This document shows, piece after piece, positions 54,561 through 64,000 of a stretch of 64,000 bases of DNA. Source of the DNA: Tethya wilhelma (taxonomy: Eukaryota > Porifera > Demospongiae > Tethyida > Tethyidae); contig CAXIPT010000005.1 in the NCBI GenBank assembly GCA_964030475.1, forward strand, positions 2,351,164 through 2,415,163, given 5' to 3'. Below the pieces are notes generated by a model, which saw only the letters and a program-made list of their open reading frames with translations, was not told where the DNA came from and did no database searches. Within the stretch, counting starts at the first letter, position 1, and every line of letters starts with the position of its first letter. The translations under genes and the position numbers were made by a program.

Positions 54561-56468
54561 TCATGTATTACAAGTAATTTCTTCATTAAAGTTATGATTA
54601 GTAATGGTGATGTGCTGACATGCTTGGTAGTTTGAGCTCGAGATAGCTTCCATGTCAACCAGGGGTGGATACTCCTCACTGTGCTCCAATCGATGAGGAC
54701 GAGGTCCTTCACTGGTGTCAGTAGAACTCTCAGAACTTCCTATCTTACTCTTGAACGATTTTACCACTGTCTTAGATATCATTGAGAGGAAAGCACTTAT
54801 TTTCCTTTGTGGTGTAATAATGTAAACGAGTACACAAGTTCCATATAAGGCAGGCAATGTGAGTAAGACTCCAAAGAGCAAAGCCCAAACTATACCCTCT
54901 ACATTATACTCATTTCCACTGTAAACTTCTTGAAATACATGACAAGGAACTGCATATGATGCTAGAGAGAGAATCAGAAAGAATGCAATGTCAATTATAT
55001 TATAAGATGAATTTCGGTATGGTCGTCCAACTACCACAATAAACACTGCAGTGATGGTCATAATTCCAGCATATGAGAAGTATAGAAAGCCATTGGTCAC
55101 AGAATAAACCAAGAGATTAGCAATCCGAAACAAGAGATAGATTGCAGGAAAGATTCTGCGGTCTTGAGGGTGGATTTTAAATGGAGCATGAATGATGTCC
55201 ATGAAAGTGTTTAGAAACAGACTGTTCATCTTACAGTAGTTGAGGCACTTGTGGAAACATCGACAAGGATATAGACACAACAAGAGAAGAGGAAGAAAAT
55301 TGAACACTGATATCATGAACAGAGCTAGAATAGCATAAGGAAGATGATGTTCAGATCCAAAGTATTTGACTGTTCCATCTACTCTGAGATAGAGGTGCTT
55401 GGTTAGAGCAGAACCATTCATGTCATAGAGTGTCACAGGGGTAAGTAAGTCTAAAGAAGTGACTAGAATCTTGACATAGGAAAGGAGGATGAATGTGGCA
55501 AAGGCTTCAACGAGTGAAGTGTTGATATCCCACTCTCTACGAATGCAACTAAAGCATCTGTAAAATGGTCTCCATAGTGACACAATTCTAGGATAGCGAT
55601 AGTGCAAACTAGCAAAGATGTATGTGATGATAACCAGCAATAGTGGATACACAGCTACTGCATAGTCCAGTGTTAGAACCTGGATCGGAGTAATATCTGG
55701 GTGCAAGCAAAATGGCTTGTACAATGAACGAAAGAAGTCAAAATTTGATACTCCATAAAACGATATAAGAAAGTTTGCAACGGTAATAAATCCAGGCCAT
55801 CGAAAACTACTGATTGCTATTAACCGTAAGACTATTGGAGTAGCAAGCATTTGACTTGTAACTATAAAACCATTCATCAAGCCAGAAGTTGCTGATATCC
55901 TGAAGACAATGACTATAACATAGAAGACTGTTAATGGGAGATAGGCAACAGCAATGTACTTTATCCAGTTGTACTTGTAGTCTGTACAGTTGACACAAGC
56001 CAAGCTGTAAGAGTAGACAGGAGGAGCAAATCCATCTTTACACTTACCACAGAGCTGTCCTGTGCGATTCATTTGGAGGTGTTTGCAAAAATCATTGTTC
56101 AGTTGTGAAACATTACTGTTATTAGTGGAAAATTCATAGTGTAATCCGAATGCAGTGTTATCGTCATAGATTTTTGTTAATAGACAGTATCCCACAACAG
56201 TTTTGTCGAATTGTTCATTGTAAGAGATACAATAGCTCAATGGAATGGCCAATGTTAAATTGTCATTGACACACTTCACAACTGTACTTTCTTTTTTATT
56301 GAATCTACACTGACAACTGTTGTCACTACCAACTGTGGCCCATGGAGGACAACTTGTATTAGTGACTGAGGGTTGTAAATAGTGTTCTTTGCTATCGTAA
56401 GAACTCACTATCCTACTCACAGAAACCACTATGAAGAACACTATCATGATTCTGTCTTTCCTTAACAT
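54561..56468 (-). CDS. Orphan multi-pass membrane protein with Cys-rich ectodomain
   Basis: 635 aa, single exon. Signal peptide at 1-23 (IMIVFFIVVSVSRIVSS). Extracellular part to about 165 with many N-glycosylation sequons and a Cys-rich juxtamembrane motif CGKCKDGFAPPVYSYSLACV. Then about ten hydrophobic segments, starting with IKYIAVAYLPLTVFYVIVIV (about 168-190) and ending with LLFGVLLTLPALYGTCVLVY (about 545-565), and a cytoplasmic tail rich in Ser/Glu (SSESSTDTSEG, EEYPPLVDMEAISSSNY) with possible phosphotyrosine sites. I know similar unnamed proteins (GQLCGKC..G..P..YS....C..C before TM1) as an expanded sponge family. Not a classical GPCR, and no function is assigned. Uninterrupted, so apparently a live gene inside the DED array. 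Confidence 0.85.
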   Translation of the reverse strand: MLRKDRIMIVFFIVVSVSRIVSSYDSKEHYLQPSVTNTSCPPWATVGSDNSCQCRFNKKESTVVKCVNDNLTLAIPLSYCISYNEQFDKTVVGYCLLTKIYDDNTAFGLHYEFSTNNSNVSQLNNDFCKHLQMNRTGQLCGKCKDGFAPPVYSYSLACVNCTDYKYNWIKYIAVAYLPLTVFYVIVIVFRISATSGLMNGFIVTSQMLATPIVLRLIAISSFRWPGFITVANFLISFYGVSNFDFFRSLYKPFCLHPDITPIQVLTLDYAVAVYPLLLVIITYIFASLHYRYPRIVSLWRPFYRCFSCIRREWDINTSLVEAFATFILLSYVKILVTSLDLLTPVTLYDMNGSALTKHLYLRVDGTVKYFGSEHHLPYAILALFMISVFNFLPLLLLCLYPCRCFHKCLNYCKMNSLFLNTFMDIIHAPFKIHPQDRRIFPAIYLLFRIANLLVYSVTNGFLYFSYAGIMTITAVFIVVVGRPYRNSSYNIIDIAFFLILSLASYAVPCHVFQEVYSGNEYNVEGIVWALLFGVLLTLPALYGTCVLVYIITPQRKISAFLSMISKTVVKSFKSKIGSSESSTDTSEGPRPHRLEHSEEYPPLVDMEAISSSNYQACQHITITNHNFNEEITCNT

Positions 56469-57179
56469 TTAATTTTAGTGAACAATTATTATTGGCTTAC
56501 TAACTTCATAAGGACTGTTATACCTGTACATAGAATGAACTTTAAATAGAAACACTATTGGTATAATACTAATAGTTTGATTTTTGTAATGATTTATTAT
56601 AACTAACGATACATAGCTGGAAACAGTATATATATTGGCATTCCTTGTGAATCACATCAGTTTATTGTCCCAAATATCCCAAATATACGTGACTGAATTT
56701 ATCGCCAGCACTTGAAACTTCTAAGCTATAAATTTCAGTGAATGAAAACTATACCAAAAGAATGTATACTTAGTAGGCTTGAGTCATGCATCTGATCTCT
56801 TGTTTATACACAATATGCTGCACACAAAGTGTATAATGTAAACAAGATCAGGTACAGTCCCAACAAAATTTAAGACAGGAAGTGAAAAATTAGCCTTTAT
56901 ATTGCTTTGTGATTATTTCCATGAAGTGGCTTCAATCAATAAGGAGCTATAGGTGTTCTCCCAGTGATTCAACCATGCCAGGATACTGTTATACTTTGCT
57001 GTTGTGTAACCGTATACAATAGCATGCTATTAATCCATGGTACATGCATAGCGTGTGCAAAAGTTACAGCAGTTGTTTTGTCTGTACATGTCTGTAGAAA
57101 TCTCAAGAAAGGAGGGGGTTTAGCGACAAAATTAACATGTTTGTAGTGCTTAAACTCATAATCTTATAGAATTAATTGT
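56469..57179. other. Upstream of the membrane gene; AGCCTCGG-family scrap
   Basis: Non-coding. About 57030-57180 matches the internal part of the interspersed repeat (TTGTCTGTACATGTCTGTAG, AAATCTCAAGAAAGGAGG). No TATA-box call made. Confidence 0.5.
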
Positions 57180-58420
57180 ATTATACCTGTTTCATGCTGC
57201 TTTGCCTTGGGGTTAGCCATTGTTCTCGATGAAGGAACTGATTCGATATAATCTCTCAGAGTCTCTGCTGTCTGTTATTTGAGTAGCTCATTGTTAAGTA
57301 CTGGTGGCTTATTTGGGACACTTTTTGACCGATTTCTCATGCAATGTTCACTGGTCCCATAACTCATATTTGGTAAGCTTAATTGAAATTCTGGGACGAA
57401 CAAATAGTTTAGTTTTTGGATACCCCCTTTCATGATCAGATAAGGCTAAAATTTATTTCAGTCTCAAGAATCAAGAGAAAACCAACTGCTGGACTCTCAC
57501 AAGTATAATACTTACTTGAAAAGCATTGGCTTCCAGCAAATAAGCCCAGAAAGCGTGCATACTTCCCATAATAGCTTTACGCACGAGCTAGAAACACTGC
57601 TTGCATAGTAAAGTACAAAGTTCATGCAATTAGAAATGGGTGGGGCTATACGCACATAAGTGTACCTTTTCCAGAAGTGGGTGTTGCTAGTGCAACATTT
57701 TTCCACACCCACTCTACTAAGATACCCTCTATCTAAAATCCTGGATCCTCCACTGTTGTGACTTCCTTCGCTATAGATCATTTCTTCCAATGTCCTTGAG
57801 AATTGTAGCCAACTCCTCAAGCTTTGTGTATTTGCCTTGCTTCTATAGTTCTAATAACACAAGTATAGTAAAAATTTTATAAAAATTAGAAGTGTAGGAA
57901 TGGGCAGTGCGGTAAAAAGCAATGAAACAAGGTAAGTCTCTGAATTTCGGCACATGACNGTTTAGTTTTTACAGAGTTATTTACGTGAATATTTGTATTG
58001 CGCTAATGGGCCATCCGTGCCATTCCTGTGTACCCAGTACTACCGTACTGGGAATTACGTGGTAATTTTCTCGGAACTTTGCACCAAATGTGCAATCTCA
58101 TGCACAATTATTTGACCCTCACATAAAACCAATATACAGTGATACTTTATAAATCAAAGATTCAATGGAAATTCGCATTTAGTACTGCAACTGTCCAAAC
58201 TAAATTTTAAATTATCATCATACTACTTGATTTATCAAAGAGGTTATGCATCATAACTAACCTCAATAATGAAGTTGTGCTTCACAAGATAGTCAGTAAG
58301 TTCAGGATTGTCCCAGGCTAGTGGAAATAAGTACTCTTCCTTAAAATNCTGGTGTTCAGAGAAGCTTTTCCAATAGCCTAAACAAGAACATTTTTTTTCT
58401 TCATAACTAGCCATGGCTCC
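57180..58420 (-). pseudogene. DED adaptor array, unit D (fragments)
   Basis: Three out-of-order or interrupted pieces: DED start (58413-58345, MASYEE then shifted frame to ..FSEHQ), which stops at an N (58347); a DED middle piece (57855-57775, ..KYTKLEELATILKDIGRND region); and a tail piece (57310-57185). Between them lies unrelated sequence, including a transposon right end (CTGGATCCTCCACTG, ending 57757). Ns at 57959 and 58347 suggest that the order may partly be an assembly artefact. Confidence 0.55.
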
Positions 58421-59724
58421 CTTTAAATTATTGATGTTGTTGTTAGACTATGCATGCCATAGTAGCTGCCAGAGTGGTGAAGACTGCAGTGCATGTATTT
58501 CTTTGTATACTGTAGATCCATTTGTTTCCCAAAGGATTAAGCTTTATTCCTGGGACAAACCCTAAATTACAATTCATAGGCACCTCAGCTGAGCTTCATG
58601 CTTGCTGTGCAAAATTTATTCGAATTCATTGGCGATTGCTCTAATTCATTGCTTTTTTAATTCTGTTGGTAGATAACCACATGTAATTGAGACGTCATGA
58701 TAGTCCCACAGACAATTGATTTAAATGCATGATGTCATATAAAATGCCACACACAACTTACGATAATGATATACATGGTTTTTAAAGCTTATCCCCTGAA
58801 CTGTGCATATCTTATGATGTATTATTTAATAGATTTTGGTTATTCTATAAAAATGTGTATTGGGTTGTTGAGCTTGTGATTTTACATGTTCCTGGGTATA
58901 AAGTTTTCTAATATTAATAACAAAAAAGGCTTGTTACTAACCAAATGAATCACTTCAAAATATTACCTGCTGACATGTCTAGAATAGCGTGTATATACTT
59001 GAACTTTAAGGCACACATGGAAGTGGTAGTAAATTAAAAATTACATATCATAAAACCATGCACAAATATTTTGTTGTTTCCTAGTGATCCACGAAAATTT
59101 TACCTGCAAAATTTTTGGGATCATATTACAATATTATATGGGTAAGGCTGCTTGACCCTTAAAAATAAAATTGCAAAAAGTCTGGCGATTGCTTGTCTGT
59201 GAAAATATTATTCCTCGAAAATTTCTAGCTATATACGGTATACACAACCAGTTTTGAATATAGATTTTTAAGCCATAAATTTAAGCTAAGACCACTTCCA
59301 CAACAGAATGCCTTTGGTATGAGTATGTGTGGAGGAATATCAAACTATAAACATAATTCCTTGAGTTTTGATATCAAAAATTATTCTATTTGCCCAATGA
59401 AAAACATGTATATACTGCATTGAGTCTATGACAGCTAGTCACTACAAGGTCACATATTGATTCCCACATTATCCATAAATACAATTTACATGTACACACA
59501 CACATATACAATTATCATTTGTTATACAATTTGAATAATAATCAATGTAACTTGTTTTGGTCTGTTTACATGTCCATACAAAAAATTAATAATAATAATA
59601 ACAAACACCTAATAAATATGTGCAAATAATTTAACATTTAAACGATCAATTTTATATAGCAAAGAGACACAATAAGTTCAATCTGTTTGTGCTGTATACT
59701 GTGTCTTGCATGTGCGTGCTATGT
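58421..59724. other. Upstream flank of unit D and duplicated spacer
   Basis: 58421-58800 closely matches the flank of unit A (TTCCTGGGA variant of the palindrome at 58547-58555, GAGACGTCATGATAG near 58690). 58900-59460 is another copy of the inter-unit spacer, with a decayed MITE near 59090-59240. No other gene. Confidence 0.55.
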
Positions 59725-60331
59725 GGTTGTTCATTCCATACTTTTGCTGGTCCTGGGGCTAGTGTTCATGTACGTTGGTTTATCAGTGGTAGAATCAGCT
59801 TGTATATTGTAGTATATAGGCTCTTGATCTGTATACAGAAAGACATATGATGATTATGTTTTTTGTTATTATCATAGTATATATTCATTAGCATTTAATT
59901 GCTTGCTCTCTAAATATTACTTAAATTGTATTCTATAATTATAATATCATACCTGTCACATGTTGGTTTGTCTTGGGCTTGGTCATTGTTCTTGATGAAA
60001 GAATGGATTCCCTCAGAGTCTCTGCTAAGTGCAGTTTGATACGTAGCTCTTCGTCTGGTGTTAGTGGCAGCTCTCTCCTAGTTTGTGGTTTCATTTCTGG
60101 GTAACTTTTTGAACTAGGTAACGTCTTCTTCTTTGATCCAACAGATTCTGAATGTGACCGTTTTCTCATGCAATGTTTACAAGTCCCCAACCGAGTTTGA
60201 CTCAACTCTAGATCTGATTCTGGTACAGTTGAAATTCTGGGACGAAATGTTTTTTGTTCCAATCCAGAGATGTACCGGNTCCTACCAACCTGAGAGGGGC
60301 GTGTGGACAAGGAGATTTGAGTCAGGCACAA
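59725..60331 (-). pseudogene. DED adaptor array, unit E (tail exons only)
   Basis: The tail exon (donor at 59953) reads YISGLEQKTFRPRISTVPES, then CKHCMRKRSHSES, KKKTLPSSKSYPEMKPQ, RRELPLTPDEEL and TKPKTNQHVTG. The last exon (59731-59828) continues in phase as DQEPIYYNIQADS, then KPTYMNTSPRTSKSME-stop. Upstream of YISGLEQK an N (60279) is followed by unrelated sequence where the DED should be. The tail is intact, so the missing DED may be an assembly gap rather than real loss. Confidence 0.55.
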
Positions 60332-61230
60332 ATGTCACCTTCAATGCAAATACTAACATTGGGACCATAGAATGGGGCAATGGTTGATACATCTGTCGAA
60401 TCTGATGCACATTCATGCGTTATAATTGTAACAGTTGTGTTAGTACAATAATCTCTTTATGTTGTGTCTTTGTTAGTTAGGTTGAGTTTGATATGAATCA
60501 CCTGATACTGGTGCTCATCTTGAAATCGAATTAAGTGATAGCATATATGTATACATCAGGTATAATGATGATGTGTAAACTATAATGTTATGAAATTAGA
60601 GGAAACTATTATGTATGACGTAGGGATGACTTAGAGATGACTCAGGGATGATTCAGGGATGACTCATGATCACTACTATAATGATTTTTTATAGATAATA
60701 TTATTAGTTAAATTTTGATTGACAGATAAGCAATTTAATAGACTAGAGCTCCATGAATAATTCAATGATATCCTGGTAATGGGCAAGCTCAATATCATGT
60801 GTGCTAACATAGGTAGCTTCATATAAATCTATCACAGAAGTATACAGTGCAAGTATGTGCTCTACCACATGGTATATTGCTAGCTAGACTACAATAATGA
60901 TGATATCCCACAGACCCCCCCCCCCAAGTTTCAAGTTGTGAGAATTAACAACATAATTTACTGTTATACTGAACAACAACAACAAACTATTACTGTAACA
61001 ATTGTGTGTACACCAAAGGTTAAAATTAATGTCACAGATGAATTGATACTGATGAAACACAAAAAAGCATGTAAACAAGTTAATAACTAACAGAAATATT
61101 TGTATACATTGTGTTGAAACCCAATTTTCTGAAGAATTTAACAGTTTAGTTAACACCAATACTGATCTAGCAAAATACACCGAATAATTTTTTTCTAGAA
61201 TTGGTATAACTGTCACAATGTTGCATGTTA
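60332..61230. other. Spacer between units E and F
   Basis: Contains a ~12-nt tandem run (GATGACTCAGG/GATGATTCAGG variants, 60625-60665) and a C run at 60917-60925. No gene seen. Confidence 0.5.
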
Positions 61231-62402
61231 CTAGCTGTTCATTCCATACATGGTTTCTGAATCATTGGTTGTAAGTACTGTTGTTGAAGTGTTCCTGCCC
61301 ATTGGTTGGCTGGTGCTAGATTCACCTCTTACTTCGGAATATATTGGCTCTGGTTCTGTGTAAAGAAAAACATCATACTCAATACTATTAAGGGTATAAG
61401 TATGTATAATTCATGATTTCATGATTATGTGTAGTGAATAAGTACTACTACTAAATTATGCATATTTACTGTATTCATAGACTCATAATTATCATGCAAT
61501 GTCATGGTACTTTGTTTGCCTTACATACGTTTAGTTATTGGTCCCGCTAAAGGAATAGATACCTTCTCTGGTACCTGAGATGTTGGTAGCTCGTGTATAG
61601 GCAATGGTGGCAATTCTCTGATGGTGTGTGGTTGTGTAATTGGACCAGCTGGGATATTATTCCTTGGGGTTGATAGTAGTCTTCTCCGTAGATATAGTCG
61701 GCGTGTAGGTTTTGACTCTGACTTTGAACTTGGAATTGCTAGTATCACGTACGTTGGTTCACCAGTGGTATTATTAGCTTCAAGTTGTATGTCTAGATCT
61801 TTTATCACAGAATATATTGGCTCTAATTCCTGGTTATCATCCTCCAAAAGTGGTGTTTTCACCTCATCTTTTGAGCTGGCACTTGAAGATCTGTTTTGAG
61901 GTGACGTTCTTCGGTCATTGTTGGGTTGTTTTTCAGTTGTTAGCAATCCTGAGATGTATTTCAACTTGGTCTCAATTGTATCTTTGGGCCAGGCAGATAT
62001 CAATTCATCCACTTTCTGTTCTACTCGTTTTTTTCCTGCTTCAGATGCTGCATCCTTCAATCTCTCAATCTGAGCCGTAAGTGTCTCAAATTGCTGTCTA
62101 GTCTCTTGAAGAGCAAGCTCAAATTTCGTGTCTTCATCAAGAGTGAGTTCCATTTCTTCAGCAAATGTCATGACTTCCTTCGCTAGATCATTTCTCTTTA
62201 TGTCCCTCAGAATTGTAGCCAACTCCTCCAGCTTTGTGTATTTGCCTTGCTTCTTTAGTTCTAGTAACACATAGAAGGTTTTTTGGCGTTTGGTTCTCAG
62301 TTTCACTGGTAAATCATGGATGCTCACTAGGACATTGCCCTCATCTTTGGAGAGTTCTTTTGATAGCCTATACAAGAATGCCCTTTCTTTATCACTAGCC
62401 AT
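61231..62402 (-). CDS. DED adaptor array, unit F: intact DED protein with SH3/SH2-ligand tail
   Basis: Two exons: 62402-61529 and 61355-61231 (ACTAAAC|GTATGT donor, CACAG acceptor, phase 1), 332 aa. Without splicing exon 1 would end ITKRM. Residues 1-75 form a death effector domain (FLYRLSKELSKDEGNVLVSI ... FYVLLELKKQGKYTKLEELA ... KRNDLAKEV). A linker coiled coil follows (LQETRQQFETLTAQIERLKD, then EQKVDELISAWPKD), then a disordered tail with PIYSVI and PTYVIL tyrosine motifs and RELPPLP, a textbook class I SH3 ligand. The last exon adds EPEPIYSEV and TMYGMNS-stop. DEDs recruit other DEDs (FADD, caspase-8 type); the tail suggests kinase/adaptor docking. No enzyme domain. TATATAAAG and TCCCTGGGA lie upstream. 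The only undamaged unit of the array. Confidence 0.82.
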
Positions 62403-62520
62403 AGCTCTTATCAGTGATGTTGTTTTTGTGACTTTGCTAGACTAGTAAAACCTCAGCTTTTGTATTAAGACTTTATATACTGTAAATCCATAAATCAAGG
62501 TTTTTCCCTGGGACAAACCC
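62403..62520 (-). promoter_or_regulatory. Promoter of unit F
   Basis: On the - strand TCCCTGGGA-type palindrome (62505-62513, read TCCCAGGGA) precedes TATATAAAG (62471-62479) by about 25 bp, and the ATG follows about 70 bp later. The same pair in the same order precedes units A and B, and in altered form unit D. Confidence 0.55.
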
Positions 62521-63542
62521 AAATTTAAAAACCATAGGGTCTCCAGCAGAGCTACATGTGCTTGTTGCGCAAAATTTGCTATAATACTCTATTGAATTTC
62601 ATTGGTTCACTCAAATTCATATGGTGCACATGTCTTGTAGGTAATCAGCAGATTTAATTTTAATGATGTCAGGTTAGTAGTCACCCATAGCTTATATATA
62701 ATGTTGTACATAATTGCAACATATACACCTAGGAATATGGATTGCTAGTATTATTGTTGTGTGCATGTTTAATACAATTTTCGTGGTTACCTTAAAACCC
62801 TAAATACTGATGACATAATTTTTATGGTTACCATGATTAATTATTCCTGTCAAACTATTATATAATAAACTTACTGCTACTCCCTATTATTGTTGCTCAT
62901 CAGTTCAAACCGTTTGTTTGATTCCTTGTTTCTAATCTAGCTCCTTCATTTGATTCACTATAATTATGTTAGTTCAATTTTTTTCACTGGCGTTTTTGTC
63001 ACTTTAATAATAATTATTGTCTACTTGCAAAACTTTCTCTTAAATCATCAAATTCTTATGTAAAGCACTCATGATTGTGTTTATTCAATGTGCATCTAGA
63101 TTATGATATAAAGCTGTACATTGCCGAGTAGTAAATATACCCTAATGGAATCAGTGATTCCAAGTATCACACCAGTCTATTTCCAACCAAAAAAAAAAGG
63201 AAAAAAGAAAAAAATACAGTGCTATTATATCATTAGGCCACCCTGTTAGACAATTTTTTTAAAAGCCAACTAACAAAATAAGAGAGATGCCCATGCATTT
63301 GCAGGGTTACTTTTTCACTGATAATTATGTGCTATAGTATGTGAATTTGGAAAACTATATATTCTTTATTTGTAATTTATTTCTATATACCGCAATGTGT
63401 AAGTAGATTCATACTTCTTTATTTACATGTAGGCATCGTGAATAGGTTTTGCATGCAATGCCATCACATGCACCATGCATTGTTTATTTCTAAGATCACA
63501 TGATCCAGGCCTTAATTCTTGCCAGTGGTAAGCTCAACCAAC
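62521..63542. other. Spacer before the terminal gene
   Basis: The first ~150 bp is the flank that accompanies DED units. The remainder is AT-rich with an A/G-rich tract at 63189-63215. I see no gene. Confidence 0.5.
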
Positions 63543-64000
63543 ATGGAACTGTCAAAGCTGCTTCTGTTGCTGATGATTCTTGGAGTGAATGAATCTTGGG
63601 CAGCTCTCCCTCAGTTCTCTTGGGACACTCTACCAGTGTTCTTTCACTCTGCTAACCTAAGTGGATATAAGTTATGCAAAAGACTCTCTCAAAACCATTG
63701 CCAAGTTTCAAATGGTAACAATCGAGAAAGGAATGGGATTGCAAATTAAGGCCAGAGACGATGAAGATTTTATGGTAGAGACAATGAAGGCCATTAAAGA
63801 AATAAACCCAAATGTGGCCACATATTTCTACATGAGCTCTTTTACTGATATTCACCCAATGGCACGAATGGCTAGAGAGTTTGAGGAGCATCCCGAATTC
63901 TTGCTCCACAATGGACAAGGTCAACTTGTCACTGATAGTGGTGGTCTTTACATATTTGATCTCTCAAACCCAAAGGTTAGGCAGTGGTGGTTGAATTTTT
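63543..64000 (+). pseudogene. Secreted hydrolase-like protein, 5' part, frameshifted
   Basis: ATG at 63543 gives a signal peptide (MELSKLLLLLMILGVNESWA) and LPQFSWDTLPVFFHSANLSG. The frame then shifts by one base near 63663-63675 and coding continues to the window edge: DSLKTIAKFQMVTIEKGMGL, DDEDFMVETMKAIKEINPNV, ATYFYMSSFTDIHP, FLLHNGQGQLVTDSGGLYIF, VRQWWLNF. The FFHS.N.SG / F.MVTIEK / tYFYM pattern with a TIM-barrel feel recalls hypothetical glycoside-hydrolase-like proteins (GHL type); this is weak recall. The shift is either a sequencing error or a real lesion; downstream codons look conserved. Truncated by the window. Confidence 0.5.

Noticed and set aside
60133..60387. 84-codon + strand frame across the N at 60279
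   Set aside because: Antisense to the DED tail exon and spans an ambiguous base.

Overview
This is eukaryotic DNA, almost certainly from a demosponge and plausibly Amphimedon queenslandica (my recognition, not a search result). It is AT-rich, its genes carry many short GT-AG introns, it is dense in small inverted-repeat elements, and it encodes protein families that I associate with expanded sponge repertoires. There are no bacterial operons, CRISPR arrays, tRNAs or rRNAs.

Layout. 0.45-8.7 kb (+): the 3' part of a fibrillar collagen gene, 35 exons, most in multiples of 9 nt, ending in a short COLFI domain. 9.5-12.2 kb (-): a single-exon homologue of gamma-secretase activating protein (GSAP). 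It is head-to-head, across 165 bp, with a mitochondrial-type thioredoxin reductase gene (+). The reductase has exons 1-14 at 12.4-15.7 kb and exon 15 at 46.4 kb; the C-terminal exons were not found. The 30.7-kb gap between exons 14 and 15 holds at least five intact TATA-driven single-exon genes on both strands. Four are (-) paralogues with the order coiled coil, glycine-zipper hydrophobic segment, coiled coil, CxxC/CxxC knuckle. One is a (+) coiled-coil gene of 461 aa. A sixth gene fuses the promoter and N-terminus of that family to a CARD-like/death-fold sponge protein. The gap also holds a Penelope-like retroelement remnant with a hammerhead-like motif, a ~375-bp satellite array, a decayed second copy of reductase exon 14, a segmental duplication and many MITEs.

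46.6-62.5 kb (-): a tandem array of death-effector-domain (DED) genes, at least five units. Only the last (61.2-62.4 kb) is intact. Each unit is a DED, a helical linker, an RxLPPxP SH3-ligand tail and a separate short exon with SH2-ligand-like tyrosines (YxN, YxxV). The array is interrupted by a MITE and by an orphan multi-pass membrane protein gene (54.6-56.5 kb, -). 63.5 kb to the end (+): the start of a secreted hydrolase-like protein with a frameshift.

Taken together, 16-62 kb looks like a fast-evolving innate-immunity or cell-death neighbourhood: membrane-active-looking coiled-coil proteins, a death-fold fusion and DED adaptors. It lies inside or next to a housekeeping redox gene. This functional reading is inference from architecture. 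The gene structures, repeats, frameshifts and stops were read directly from the sequence.
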